From Flavobacterium sp. (GTDB lineage Bacteria > Bacteroidota > Bacteroidia > Flavobacteriales > Flavobacteriaceae), in the NCBI RefSeq assembly GCF_027482425.1, contig NZ_JAIXWA010000034.1, positions 1 through 64,000 of the forward strand: a stretch of 64,000 bases of DNA, in the 5' to 3' direction. Position 1 is the first letter of the stretch; every line of letters begins with the position of its first letter. The translations under genes and the position numbers were made by a program. This document shows positions 28,687-38,468 of this stretch, piece after piece. The notes below the pieces were generated by a model, which saw only the letters and a program-made list of their open reading frames with translations, was not told the origin of the DNA and did no database searches.

Positions 28687-30312
28687 ATGGATAACTACAC
28701 CCCAACTACGAAATCGATTTCGTTGGAAAAATATGGGATTACAAATGTTCAAGAAATTGTCTATAATCCTAGCTATGAACAATTGTATCATGAAGAATTA
28801 AGTCCAGAGCTTTCTGGGTACGAACGCGGTCAAATGTCGGAGTTAGGGGCAGTTAATGTGATGACGGGAGAATTTACAGGACGCTCCCCAAAAGACAAGT
28901 ATATTGTAAAGGATGCCGTGACCGAAAACACCATTTGGTGGAATTCAGACAAAGCGGCCAACGATAACAAACCGATTTCTCCAGCTACTTGGGATGCTTT
29001 AAAAGAAACAACGGTGCAGCAATTGTCAGGAAAACGATTGTTTGTCGTGGATGCGTTTTGTGGCGCCAACGAAAATACCCGTTTGAAAGTTCGCTTTATC
29101 ATGGAAGTCGCTTGGCAAGCGCATTTTGTAAAAAATATGTTCATTCGTCCTACTGATGAGGAACTCGATCAGTTTGGAGAGCCCGATTTTGTGGTGATGA
29201 ACGGTTCCAAGACTTCCTTTAAAGATTATGCTGCTCACGGGTTGAATTCAGAAGTATATATCGCCTTTAACCTTACCGAGAAAATGCAACTTATCGGAGG
29301 CACTTGGTATGGTGGTGAAATGAAAAAAGGCATGTTTGCCATGATGAATTATTACCTTCCTTTGCAAGGAATGGCTTCGATGCATTGTTCGGCCAATAAA
29401 GGAAAAGACGGGGATGTTGCCGTTTTCTTTGGGTTGTCGGGTACCGGGAAAACAACCTTGTCAACCGACCCGAAGCGTGAATTGATTGGTGATGATGAAC
29501 ACGGCTGGGACAATGAAGGTGTCTTCAACTTTGAAGGCGGTTGTTATGCCAAAACGATTGACTTAAGCAAAGAAAACGAACCCGATATTTTTGGGGCCAT
29601 CAAACGCGATGCGCTTCTCGAAAATGTAACCTTAGATGCTCAAGGTATTATCGATTTTAAAGATGGTTCAGTTACCCAAAACACCCGAGTATCGTATCCG
29701 ATTTACCATATTCATAATATCGTTACCCCGGTGTCTAAAGCGGGACATGCCACTAAGGTTATCTTTTTAACGGCCGATGCTTTTGGTGTTATGCCTCCGG
29801 TTTCTAAGTTAACACCCGAGCAAACCAAGTACTACTTTTTGTCTGGATTTACTGCAAAATTAGCAGGAACAGAGCGCGGTGTAACGCAACCCGAACCTAC
29901 TTTCTCTGCATGTTTTGGGAAGGCATTCTTAACGCTTCATCCTACCAAATATGGAGAAGAGTTGGTTAAAAAAATGGATGCACACAAAGCCACTGCGTAT
30001 ATGGTTAATACAGGTTGGAACGGTTCAGGGAAACGAATTTCTATCAAAGATACCCGTGCTATAATTGACGCGATCTTAGATGGTTCGATTGAAAATACAC
30101 CTACTAAAATGATTCCTATTTTCAATTTTGAAGTGCCAACTGCGCTTCATGATGTTAACGCTGCCATTTTAGATCCGCGCGATACGTATACAGATGCTCA
30201 AGAATGGGAAACGAAAGCTGAAGATTTAGCCGGCCGATTCATCAAAAACTTTGTGCAATACACCGATAATGAAGAGGGCACGCGATTAGTATTGGCGGGA
30301 CCGCAATTGTAA
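28687..30312 (+). CDS. pckA: Phosphoenolpyruvate carboxykinase (ATP)
   Basis: [45 protein letters not shown] 28687. Confidence 0.98.
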   Translation: MDNYTPTTKSISLEKYGITNVQEIVYNPSYEQLYHEELSPELSGYERGQMSELGAVNVMTGEFTGRSPKDKYIVKDAVTENTIWWNSDKAANDNKPISPATWDALKETTVQQLSGKRLFVVDAFCGANENTRLKVRFIMEVAWQAHFVKNMFIRPTDEELDQFGEPDFVVMNGSKTSFKDYAAHGLNSEVYIAFNLTEKMQLIGGTWYGGEMKKGMFAMMNYYLPLQGMASMHCSANKGKDGDVAVFFGLSGTGKTTLSTDPKRELIGDDEHGWDNEGVFNFEGGCYAKTIDLSKENEPDIFGAIKRDALLENVTLDAQGIIDFKDGSVTQNTRVSYPIYHIHNIVTPVSKAGHATKVIFLTADAFGVMPPVSKLTPEQTKYYFLSGFTAKLAGTERGVTQPEPTFSACFGKAFLTLHPTKYGEELVKKMDAHKATAYMVNTGWNGSGKRISIKDTRAIIDAILDGSIENTPTKMIPIFNFEVPTALHDVNAAILDPRDTYTDAQEWETKAEDLAGRFIKNFVQYTDNEEGTRLVLAGPQL

Positions 30313-30344
30313 ATAAAAACAAACAAACTAAACTAACCAACGAA

Positions 30345-30377
30345 AAAGTCCAACATTAAGGTGTTGGGCTTTTTTTA
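30345..30377 (+). terminator. Intrinsic terminator of pckA
   Basis: AGTCCAACA-ttaagg-TGTTGGGCT followed by T7. Confidence 0.8.
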
Positions 30378-30382
30378 TGAGC

Positions 30383-30416
30383 AAAAAAAATCCCAAATGC
30401 AATTGAATTTGGGATA
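30383..30416 (-). terminator. Intrinsic terminator of hemD
   Basis: Minus strand ATCCCAAAT-tcaattgc-ATTTGGGAT followed by T8. Confidence 0.75.
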
Positions 30417-30437
30417 AAATGATAAAATTTATGAGAA

Positions 30438-31196
30438 TTATTTTCCTTTATTGACTTCAGCGACATATTTTTCAAGCGCCATAGTCATGGAAGGAGTGTC
30501 GGGAGTTGGCGCCAGAATATCGATGCGTAACCCGTGTTCCAAAGCCTCTTTTTGCGTTGTGCTTCCGAAAACCGCAATACGCGTGTTGTTTTGCTTGAAG
30601 TCAGGGAAGTTTTTGAAAAGCGACTTAATTCCTGTAGGACTGAAAAACGCTAAGATATCATAGTAAACATCGGCCAAATCCGATAAATCACTCATCACGG
30701 TTTTGTAAAACGTTCCCGCTGTCCAATCAATTTTCAAATTGTTGAGCGTTTGAGGGATATCGGCATTCAATTGATCGGATGAAGGCAATAAAAACTTTTC
30801 GTCTTTATATTTTTTGAATAGCGAAGACATATCAGCAAAGTCTTTTTGACCCACATAGATTTTACGTTTGCGGTATACCACGTATTTCTGTAAGTAATAG
30901 GCAATAGCTTCCGATTGACAAAAATAACGTAAATCTTCAGGTACTTTATACCGCATTTCTTCAGCGACACGGAAAAAATGATCCACGGCATTTTTGCTGG
31001 TTAAAATGATTGCGGTAAACTGACTGAGATCAATTTTCTGAGCTCGGACATCTTTTGCACTCACACCTTCAACATGAATAAAAGAGCGAAAATCAACTTT
31101 CACTTTATGCTTTTGCATCAAATCATGATAAGGTGAATTCTCAACTTTTGGTTCGGGTTGGGATACCAAAATGGTTCTCACTTTTAGACTAGACAT
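30438..31196 (-). CDS. hemD: Uroporphyrinogen-III synthase
   Basis: 252 aa; RTILVSQPEPKVENSPYHDL, AIILTSKNAVDHFF, DILAFFSPTGIKSLF. Confidence 0.9.
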   Translation of the reverse strand: MSSLKVRTILVSQPEPKVENSPYHDLMQKHKVKVDFRSFIHVEGVSAKDVRAQKIDLSQFTAIILTSKNAVDHFFRVAEEMRYKVPEDLRYFCQSEAIAYYLQKYVVYRKRKIYVGQKDFADMSSLFKKYKDEKFLLPSSDQLNADIPQTLNNLKIDWTAGTFYKTVMSDLSDLADVYYDILAFFSPTGIKSLFKNFPDFKQNNTRIAVFGSTTQKEALEHGLRIDILAPTPDTPSMTMALEKYVAEVNKGK

Positions 31197-31204
31197 CGTT
31201 TGCT

Positions 31205-31879
31205 CTAATTTTTGGTAATCAAATAATATATGAAATAATAGGGCGCTATTTCAAGTGCGCAAAGATACAAAATAAAATAAAACAACTTTCCTGTTATAAT
31301 ATTTTGATGATTTTTTAAAGAAAACAGATAAGTTAATATGTTTATGGCGAGAATAGTGATAATAATTATAGAAATGAGTGTGTTTGTTGTGAAATCTCCA
31401 TAAAACAAAATCAAAGAAATAGGGAAAAGCAGTAGTCCGATGTAGGTTCTGAAGTTAACTTTCTGTAAATTAAACTCATCGATAAGTTCTTCAACATCAA
31501 ACGTAACTGCAATTATCTTTTCAATCAAAAACTTGGAAAGGATGAATACAAACAATCCGGTAAATACGCGAATGAAGAGTAGCCAATCTGTTTTTTCGCC
31601 CCATCCATTGTGTGCCAAAACGATTTGAATAAAAAAGGAGAGGGAAATTAAATTGACGACAAACAATAATATATTAAATCCACTCCATAAATGCGAGCTT
31701 TCGCGATATATTTTGGTGTATTTGTCCGATACCAAAAGACGGATATAGTCATTGAACCGACTTTCAAAAGCTGTTCGTGCAATGACAACCAAACCCAGCG
31801 CAACCACAAAAATGAGGGTTGCCCAATCGTAGGGTAAGACAATACGGGGTTGAAATTCGCAGGCTATCATGGGGTACAA
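31205..31879 (-). CDS. DUF4271 domain-containing membrane protein
   Basis: 224 aa polytopic protein immediately upstream of hemD, a common flavobacterial arrangement. Confidence 0.82.
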   Translation of the reverse strand: MYPMIACEFQPRIVLPYDWATLIFVVALGLVVIARTAFESRFNDYIRLLVSDKYTKIYRESSHLWSGFNILLFVVNLISLSFFIQIVLAHNGWGEKTDWLLFIRVFTGLFVFILSKFLIEKIIAVTFDVEELIDEFNLQKVNFRTYIGLLLFPISLILFYGDFTTNTLISIIIITILAINILTYLFSLKNHQNIITGKLFYFILYLCALEIAPYYFIYYLITKN

Positions 31880-31943
31880 AAGTAATGATTTTTTTACCCT
31901 TTTGTATTATGAAATTATTAGCGTTATGGGATTTAATTTTGAC

Positions 31944-31951
31944 TATTTTTG
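31944..31951 (+). promoter_or_regulatory. Candidate -7 box (TATTTTTG)
   Basis: Matches TAnnTTTG 16 bp before ATG 31967. Confidence 0.4.
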
Positions 31952-31966
31952 CAAAAATATCACTTC

Positions 31967-32692
31967 ATGGAGCAACGCATAATTATCATTCCCACCTATA
32001 ATGAAATCGAAAATATTGAAGCCATTATTCGTGCTGTTTTTGCGCTCTCGATGCCCTTTCACGTGCTGATTGTTGATGACAATTCTCCCGACGGAACTGC
32101 GGATAAAGTTCGGGAATTGCAAGGTGAATTTTCTTCGCAATTGTTTTTGGAAGTTCGTACTAAAAAAGCAGGTCTTGGCACGGCCTATGTTCACGGTTTT
32201 CAATGGGCCTTACGTCAGCAGTACACATTTATTTTTGAAATGGATGCCGACTTTTCTCACAACCCAGAGGACTTACCGCGATTGTGGGAGGCTTGTGCTG
32301 TAGGTGGTGCCGATATCGCGGTGGGATCGCGGTATGTTACGGGCGTAAATGTCGTCAATTGGCCTTTGAGTCGTGTGTTGCTTTCCTATTTTGCATCGGT
32401 TTATGTCCGTTTAATTACAGGGATGAAAATCATGGACACCACGGCCGGATATGTATGTTATCGGCGTAAGGTACTAGAGACTATACCCCTACATGCTATC
32501 AAATTCGTGGGGTATGCGTTTCAAATTGAAATGAAATACCGTGCATGGGCCAAACGATTTATCATTAAAGAAGTTCCGGTCATCTTCACTGATCGTACCA
32601 AAGGACAATCCAAAATGAGTGGTTCTATTATTAAAGAAGCGGTTTTTGGGGTTTTGTCGTTACGCATAAAAAAACTATTTAACCAGTTGTAA
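31967..32692 (+). CDS. Polyprenol monophosphomannose synthase-type GT2 glycosyltransferase
   Basis: IIIPTYNEIENIEAIIRAV, LIVDDNSPDGTAD, MDADFSHNPEDLPRL, DTTAGYVCYRRKVLE. Confidence 0.93.
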   Translation: MEQRIIIIPTYNEIENIEAIIRAVFALSMPFHVLIVDDNSPDGTADKVRELQGEFSSQLFLEVRTKKAGLGTAYVHGFQWALRQQYTFIFEMDADFSHNPEDLPRLWEACAVGGADIAVGSRYVTGVNVVNWPLSRVLLSYFASVYVRLITGMKIMDTTAGYVCYRRKVLETIPLHAIKFVGYAFQIEMKYRAWAKRFIIKEVPVIFTDRTKGQSKMSGSIIKEAVFGVLSLRIKKLFNQL

Positions 32693-32694
32693 TC

Positions 32695-34029
32695 ATGGAA
32701 TCAACGCTCATAAAAAACGCAACGCTTGTCAATGAAGGACAAATTACCATAGCCGATGTTCTTATTGAAGGGGAACGTATTGTAAAAATAGGATCCGATT
32801 TATCGGCTAGTGGCGCACGCGTTATCAATGCTGAAGGACACTATTTGTTGCCGGGTATTATTGACGATCAAGTTCATTTTCGCGATCCGGGTCTCACCCA
32901 CAAAGGCGATATTGAATCGGAAAGTCGGGCGGCAATAGCGGGCGGTATCACTTCCTATATTGATCAACCAAATACGGTTCCGCATGCGGTGACACAAGAG
33001 TTGTTGGCTCAAAAATACCAAAATGCCATGGGCCGTTCGTATGCCAATTATTCTTTCATGATGGGCGGTACCAATGACAATCTGGAGGAAATTTTAAAAA
33101 CAAATCCACGCGATGTGGCCGGGTTGAAACTCTTTTTGGGTTCTTCAACAGGCGATATGTTGGTCGATAGTTCAGCAGCTATTGAAGCGATTTTTGAAGC
33201 GACACCCCTTTTGATCGCGGTGCATTGTGAAGATGAAACCACGGTGAAAACCAATTTAGCGCACTACAAAGAACAATTTGGGGAGGATATCCCCGTTCAT
33301 TATCATCCTTTGATTCGAACGGAGGAAGCCTGTTATCTTTCTTCTTCGAAAACCGTGGCTTTAGCCAAAAAAACAGGGGCACGATTGCATGTGTTTCATA
33401 TTTCTACCGCCAAAGAGCTCGACTTATTCGACAATACTTTGCCCTTGGAAGCCAAAAAAATTACAGCTGAAGTTTGTATCCATCATCTTTGGTTTACCGA
33501 TGCTGATTACGCCACTCGTGGGAGTTTAATCAAGTGGAATCCAGCGGTGAAAACGGCAGCCGATCGAGAAGCCCTATGGAAAGCCTTGATTGACGGACGT
33601 ATCGATGTAGTAGCCACCGACCACGCTCCACATACCCTAGAAGAGAAAAGTCAGGTTTACACCAAAGCGCCATCGGGTGGCCCCTTAGTACAACACGCGT
33701 TAACGGCGATGTTGGAAGCGGTACATAAGGGGAAAATTACCTTGGAAAAAGTCGTAGAAAAAATGGCACATAATCCAGCGGTATTGTTCAAAATTGAAGA
33801 TCGCGGTTTTGTTCGGGAAGGGTATTACGCCGATTTAGTGTTGGTAAATCCAAAAGCTTCTTGGACGGTTACGAAAGAAAATGTGCTGTACAAGTGCGGT
33901 TGGTCACCGATGGAAGGCACGACTTTTCACCACCAAGTTACCCATACTTTTGTCAATGGAACGTTGGCCTATGAAAAGGGTACGGTGCACCCCATTCCGG
34001 CTGGAAAACGTTTATTGTTTAACCGCTAA
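32695..34029 (+). CDS. Dihydroorotase family amidohydrolase
   Basis: LLPGIIDDQVHFRDPGLTHKGDIESESRAAIAGGITSYIDQPNT; ATDHAPHTLEEK. Confidence 0.93.
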   Translation: MESTLIKNATLVNEGQITIADVLIEGERIVKIGSDLSASGARVINAEGHYLLPGIIDDQVHFRDPGLTHKGDIESESRAAIAGGITSYIDQPNTVPHAVTQELLAQKYQNAMGRSYANYSFMMGGTNDNLEEILKTNPRDVAGLKLFLGSSTGDMLVDSSAAIEAIFEATPLLIAVHCEDETTVKTNLAHYKEQFGEDIPVHYHPLIRTEEACYLSSSKTVALAKKTGARLHVFHISTAKELDLFDNTLPLEAKKITAEVCIHHLWFTDADYATRGSLIKWNPAVKTAADREALWKALIDGRIDVVATDHAPHTLEEKSQVYTKAPSGGPLVQHALTAMLEAVHKGKITLEKVVEKMAHNPAVLFKIEDRGFVREGYYADLVLVNPKASWTVTKENVLYKCGWSPMEGTTFHHQVTHTFVNGTLAYEKGTVHPIPAGKRLLFNR

Positions 34030-34041
34030 TCCTAAAGTTCC

Positions 34042-34416
34042 ATGAAAAAAGGGATGTTCTTTCTCGCGTTATCCATACTGTTGTTTTCTTGTAAAGAGGA
34101 TGTTTTACCTCCGCCCAAAAAGAAAGTGGATCGGGAAACCATGATTAATATATTGTATGATTTGGCGGTTTTAGAAGCAGCCCGCTCACAGTCCTTTTCC
34201 ACACAAGTAAATTATCCTACCGCAGTCGTATTTGTCAAAGAAAAGTACAAAATTGACAGTTTAACGCTGGCCGAGAATACCAAGTATTATGCGTCTGATT
34301 TGAAGGATTATAAAAAAATGTATGAGGAAGTTCGAAAACGATTGGATCAAAATCGAAACATGGGTTCGTCTCCACCGCCTTCTTCAATACCAGATGCAGG
34401 AGGTGTGGTAAAATAA
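34042..34416 (+). CDS. DUF4296-type lipoprotein
   Basis: Lipobox LLFSCKED; DRETMINILYDLAVLEAARSQ. Confidence 0.83.
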   Translation: MKKGMFFLALSILLFSCKEDVLPPPKKKVDRETMINILYDLAVLEAARSQSFSTQVNYPTAVVFVKEKYKIDSLTLAENTKYYASDLKDYKKMYEEVRKRLDQNRNMGSSPPPSSIPDAGGVVK

Positions 34417-35427
34417 TTATCGAAACGCCTCAATGATTTGGTCGATGTATGCGTCAATCGGTTGAAAGGTATAATCGAACGTGCGTTTAACTTTCTCGTT
34501 TGAAATCTGTTCTATACTACACAACGATGCCGCACTTTGACGGGATAATTTTCTGGATCGGCCGGAAAGTAAGGAGAGCAGTTTATCCAAGCGCCATCCC
34601 AAAGCAAGCATCCAAGGTTTGGCCTCAAAGCCAGGTTTTTTGACACCGAGTTTATCGGCAATGGTAAACTGAATGTCTTTAAAACTCCGATTCTCGGCCA
34701 CCAAAGCGAACCGTTCCCCGTGGATAGGGGCTTCCATCACTTTTTTCATCAAAATCACTACATCTTGAACACTAATGTAAGCACTGAAACCTTGGGTGTA
34801 AAACGGTAATCCTTTTTTAATTGACGTAAATAAACTGCCACTGCCTTTGTGCGCGTCCCAATTTGAAGGATACGGGCCTAAAATTATTCCCGGATTGACA
34901 ATAACCACTTGCAATCCCTCTTGTTGTCCACGCCATACTTCCATTTCGGCACCGTATTTTGTAAGGGCATAATCACTATGGAGTACTTCAGGATTCCATT
35001 CGGTTTCTTCATCGATAACCGTTTGATTTTGCAACGAGTCGCCTAAAGCTGCAATCGAACTGACATGACAAAGTTTTTGGATGTTTTTGTCGATGCATAC
35101 ATTAACTATATTGGCGGTGCCTTCGATGTTTATTTTTCGCAGCGCTGATTCATCATTAGGATTGAACGAAATTTGAGCCGCACAATGATAGACATGGGTT
35201 ACCTTTTCAAAAGCGATTTCCAATGAAGGAATATTTGTGATGTCCCCCTCGACCCAATCAATGTGATCAAACAAAGTCTCTTTTTGGTACCAAGCAAATA
35301 CACTGCGCGTTTTTTCGATTTGTTGGGTATCACGGTAAATGGCCCGCACAGGGGATTCACCCTCTTGTATCAAATGCAACAAAAGGTGAGCGCCCACTAA
35401 TCCGGTACCTCCAGTAACCAAAATCAT
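34417..35427 (-). CDS. NAD-dependent epimerase/dehydratase family protein
   Basis: ILVTGGTGLVGAHLLLHLIQEGE, YALTKYGAE (YxxxK). Confidence 0.92.
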   Translation of the reverse strand: MILVTGGTGLVGAHLLLHLIQEGESPVRAIYRDTQQIEKTRSVFAWYQKETLFDHIDWVEGDITNIPSLEIAFEKVTHVYHCAAQISFNPNDESALRKINIEGTANIVNVCIDKNIQKLCHVSSIAALGDSLQNQTVIDEETEWNPEVLHSDYALTKYGAEMEVWRGQQEGLQVVIVNPGIILGPYPSNWDAHKGSGSLFTSIKKGLPFYTQGFSAYISVQDVVILMKKVMEAPIHGERFALVAENRSFKDIQFTIADKLGVKKPGFEAKPWMLALGWRLDKLLSLLSGRSRKLSRQSAASLCSIEQISNEKVKRTFDYTFQPIDAYIDQIIEAFR

Positions 35428-35480
35428 AGGTGTAAAAGTACATCAAATTCCTCACAAAAGTTGTTGTGTTAACAGGCTTC

Positions 35481-35564
35481 TTAAGAAACTAAACACAAAA
35501 TAAAGTAGACGAGAACCGCAAACAATGCATAAACCGCAAATACTTTTAGAAATAATTTTTTCAT
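35481..35564 (-). CDS. Possible 27-aa hydrophobic small protein
   Basis: Reverse strand MKKLFLKVFAVYALFAVLVYFILCLVS*; a single TM-like segment in the NAD-epimerase/tyrS gap. Below the ORF-track length. Confidence 0.4.
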   Translation of the reverse strand: MKKLFLKVFAVYALFAVLVYFILCLVS

Positions 35565-35715
35565 GGCGAATAAAATAGCGTTTGAACTTAGTTTCAAAGA
35601 TAGCGTCTCATTTTAGCATTTTGGTATGCAAAAAGTGTCGTCTTTGTTAAAATTTTTCTCTGTTTTTTGAAGCATCCAATGTATGGGTTGGCACGAAAAA
35701 AAGATTATTTTCACC

Positions 35716-35723
35716 TATCTTTG
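35716..35723 (+). promoter_or_regulatory. Candidate -7 box (TATCTTTG)
   Basis: Matches TAnnTTTG 18 bp upstream of tyrS ATG. Confidence 0.45.
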
Positions 35724-35740
35724 CGCAAATTTTTTTACCC

Positions 35741-37039
35741 ATGAACAATTTAGTAGCCGAATTACAATGGCGGGGATTGGTGCACGATATGATGCCCGGC
35801 ACCGAGGAGCAATTGATGAAAGAGCCCACATCGGTGTACATCGGATTTGACCCTACCAGTGATTCTTTGCATATTGGGAGTTTAGTCCCTATCATTTTAT
35901 TGGTTCATTTGAAAAATTTTGGCCATCGTCCCATTGCTTTGGTAGGGGGTGCGACAGGAATGATTGGCGATCCTTCTGGGAAATCCGATGAGCGAAACCT
36001 GTTGGATGAAGCTACGTTACAAAAAAATGTGGACGGCATCAAAGGGGTGTTGTCACGTTTTTTGGATTTCAATGCCGAAGGCCCTACCGCTCCTGTTTTG
36101 GTCAACAATTACGATTGGATGAAGGAGTTTTCATTTATCGCTTTTGCCCGTGATGTAGGGAAACGAATTACGGTAAACTATATGATGGCGAAGGATTCGG
36201 TGAAAAAAAGGCTAAGTGGTGAAGCGGCTGCGGGGATGAGTTTTACCGAGTTCACCTATCAGTTAATTCAAGGGTATGATTTTTATTATTTGCACAAGCA
36301 TTACCATTGTTTGTTGCAAATGGGTGGCTCTGATCAGTGGGGCAATATTACTACGGGAACTGAATTGGTGCGTCGTATGAATGATGAACATGCGAAAGCG
36401 TATGCGATGACTTGTCCCTTAATTACCAAAGCCGACGGTTCAAAATTTGGTAAAAGTGAAGGGGGCAATGTTTGGTTGACTGCTGATAAAACTTCGGTGT
36501 ATAAATTTTACCAATTTTGGTTGAACACGACCGATGCGGATGCGGAGAAATACATCAAAATATTTACGTTTTTAGATCAAGAAACGGTGGCAGCATTAAT
36601 TGAAGAGCATCTACAAGCTCCCCATCTTCGGGTATTGCAAAAGCGTTTGGCCGAAGAAGTGACGGTTTTTGTGCATGGCCGTGAGGAATACGATAAAGCG
36701 GTATTTGCTTCGGCAGCCTTTTTTAGTCCCACGATGGAAGAACTAAAGCAGCTCGATCAACAAACCTTTTTGGAGGTGTTTGAAGGGGTTCCAGTGGCCA
36801 ATTTACCAACATCGGCGATTGCAGATAACGGTTTGGATATGGTAGGCGCTTTAGCCGCAAAAACCAATTTTTTAAGCTCCAATAGTGAAGCGATGCGCGA
36901 ATTAAAACAGCATGCCATTTCTTTGAATAAAGTCAAAGTGACTCAGGAGCATAAAATTACTTCCCAAGATTTAATCCATGGCAAATATGTATTACTTCAA
37001 AAAGGGAAAAAGAATTATTACTTGATTGTTGTCGAATAA
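35741..37039 (+). CDS. tyrS: Tyrosyl-tRNA synthetase
   Basis: YIGFDPTSDSLHIGSLVPI, GGATGMIGDPSGKSDERNLL, KFGKSEGGNVWL, C-terminal S4-like domain. Confidence 0.98.
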   Translation: MNNLVAELQWRGLVHDMMPGTEEQLMKEPTSVYIGFDPTSDSLHIGSLVPIILLVHLKNFGHRPIALVGGATGMIGDPSGKSDERNLLDEATLQKNVDGIKGVLSRFLDFNAEGPTAPVLVNNYDWMKEFSFIAFARDVGKRITVNYMMAKDSVKKRLSGEAAAGMSFTEFTYQLIQGYDFYYLHKHYHCLLQMGGSDQWGNITTGTELVRRMNDEHAKAYAMTCPLITKADGSKFGKSEGGNVWLTADKTSVYKFYQFWLNTTDADAEKYIKIFTFLDQETVAALIEEHLQAPHLRVLQKRLAEEVTVFVHGREEYDKAVFASAAFFSPTMEELKQLDQQTFLEVFEGVPVANLPTSAIADNGLDMVGALAAKTNFLSSNSEAMRELKQHAISLNKVKVTQEHKITSQDLIHGKYVLLQKGKKNYYLIVVE

Positions 37040-37044
37040 ATGAG

Positions 37045-37068
37045 AAGGTCCGAAAGGGCCTTTTTTTA
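37045..37068 (+). terminator. Intrinsic terminator of tyrS
   Basis: AAGGTCC-gaaa-GGGCCTTTTTTT. Confidence 0.75.
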
Positions 37069-37154
37069 GAACGAAAAGACAATATTTTACCATTTATCCC
37101 TATTTGATGCTTTATCTATGCTCTTGAGAAGGCTTTGGACTGTCTTAAATTGAC

Positions 37155-38429
37155 TTATAATTTTCCATCAACTTCGCAGGATAGAAAACTTTTAACATCA
37201 TATACAACCGATTTCTTTTTTAAGTAGAGAATGGGGTCAAAAGTTTTGAATTCATCATGCTTTACTGCAAGAACTGCGACGTGATACTTTTGATTTTTTG
37301 GAATTTGCTTCAAGAGATTAATGTTAAGCGTCTTTTTAACTTCAATTTTATCGGCAATGGGGTCGTATACATCTACTAAAAATCCAAATTCTACCAAGGA
37401 TTTATATAGATCAATCACTTTCGTATTTCGAATATCATTGCAGTTTTCCTTAAATGTTATTCCTAACAGCAATAATCTAGCATTTTTAATTTTAATCTTC
37501 TTCTCAAGAGCAATTTTTACGACTTCGTAGGCAATATATGTACTCATACTATCATTCATTCTTCGGCCTGAGAGAATAATTTCGGGATGATATCCGAGTT
37601 CTTGTGCTTTATGGGCTAAGTAATACGGATCAACGCCTATACAATGTCCACCCACCATTCCAGGTCTAAAATTGATAAAGTTCCATTTTGTAGAAGCAGC
37701 ATCTAGGACTTCATTGGTATTAATTGCCAAGAGATTAAATATTTTAGCCAATTCATTTACAAAAGCAATATTGATGTCTCTTTGCGCATTTTCGATGACT
37801 TTGGAAGCTTCGGCCACTTTAATGCTTGATACAGGGAACGTTCCGGCTGTAATTATAGATTTGTATAAATTGTCAATTTTTAAAGCAGTTTCTGGTGTTG
37901 AACCAGAAGTAATCTTAACAATATTTTCAAGGGTATTTACTTTGTCACCAGGATTAATTCGTTCTGGAGAATACCCTACGAAAAAGTCTTTATTGTAATG
38001 AAGAGAACTGTTTTTTTCAATTACAGGAACACAAATTTCTTCGGTAGCACCGGGATAAACAGTAGATTCAAAAATTACAATAGCTCCTTTATCTATTACT
38101 TTACCCACAGTTTCACTCGCTTTTATAAGTGGCGTAAAATCAGGGTTATTAAATTTATCAACTGGAGTTGGAACAGTTACGATGTAAATGTCTGCTTTTC
38201 GAATATCATCGATTTTACTTGTGAAGAAAATTCCTTGTGATGCATCTAAACTTTGTTTTGTTACGCATTTTAAATCATTTGCCGTAACTTCATTTGTTTT
38301 GTCGTTGAACTGACCTAATTCAACTATTCTTTTTCTATTAATATCAAATCCAATGACATTATATTTTTGAGCAAAAAGAACACCCAAAGGCAGGCCAACA
38401 TAACCTAAACCAATAACTACAATTTTCAT
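37155..38429 (-). CDS. UDP-sugar 6-dehydrogenase family (nucleotide sugar dehydrogenase)
   Basis: KIVVIGLGYVGLPLGVLFAQKY, FESTVYPGATEEICVPVIE, GGHCIGVDPYYLAHKAQELG. Confidence 0.95.
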   Translation of the reverse strand: MKIVVIGLGYVGLPLGVLFAQKYNVIGFDINRKRIVELGQFNDKTNEVTANDLKCVTKQSLDASQGIFFTSKIDDIRKADIYIVTVPTPVDKFNNPDFTPLIKASETVGKVIDKGAIVIFESTVYPGATEEICVPVIEKNSSLHYNKDFFVGYSPERINPGDKVNTLENIVKITSGSTPETALKIDNLYKSIITAGTFPVSSIKVAEASKVIENAQRDINIAFVNELAKIFNLLAINTNEVLDAASTKWNFINFRPGMVGGHCIGVDPYYLAHKAQELGYHPEIILSGRRMNDSMSTYIAYEVVKIALEKKIKIKNARLLLLGITFKENCNDIRNTKVIDLYKSLVEFGFLVDVYDPIADKIEVKKTLNINLLKQIPKNQKYHVAVLAVKHDEFKTFDPILYLKKKSVVYDVKSFLSCEVDGKL

Positions 38430-38468
38430 TTTATCGATGCGAGTGAAAGTCTTCTAAATGGTTTAAAA

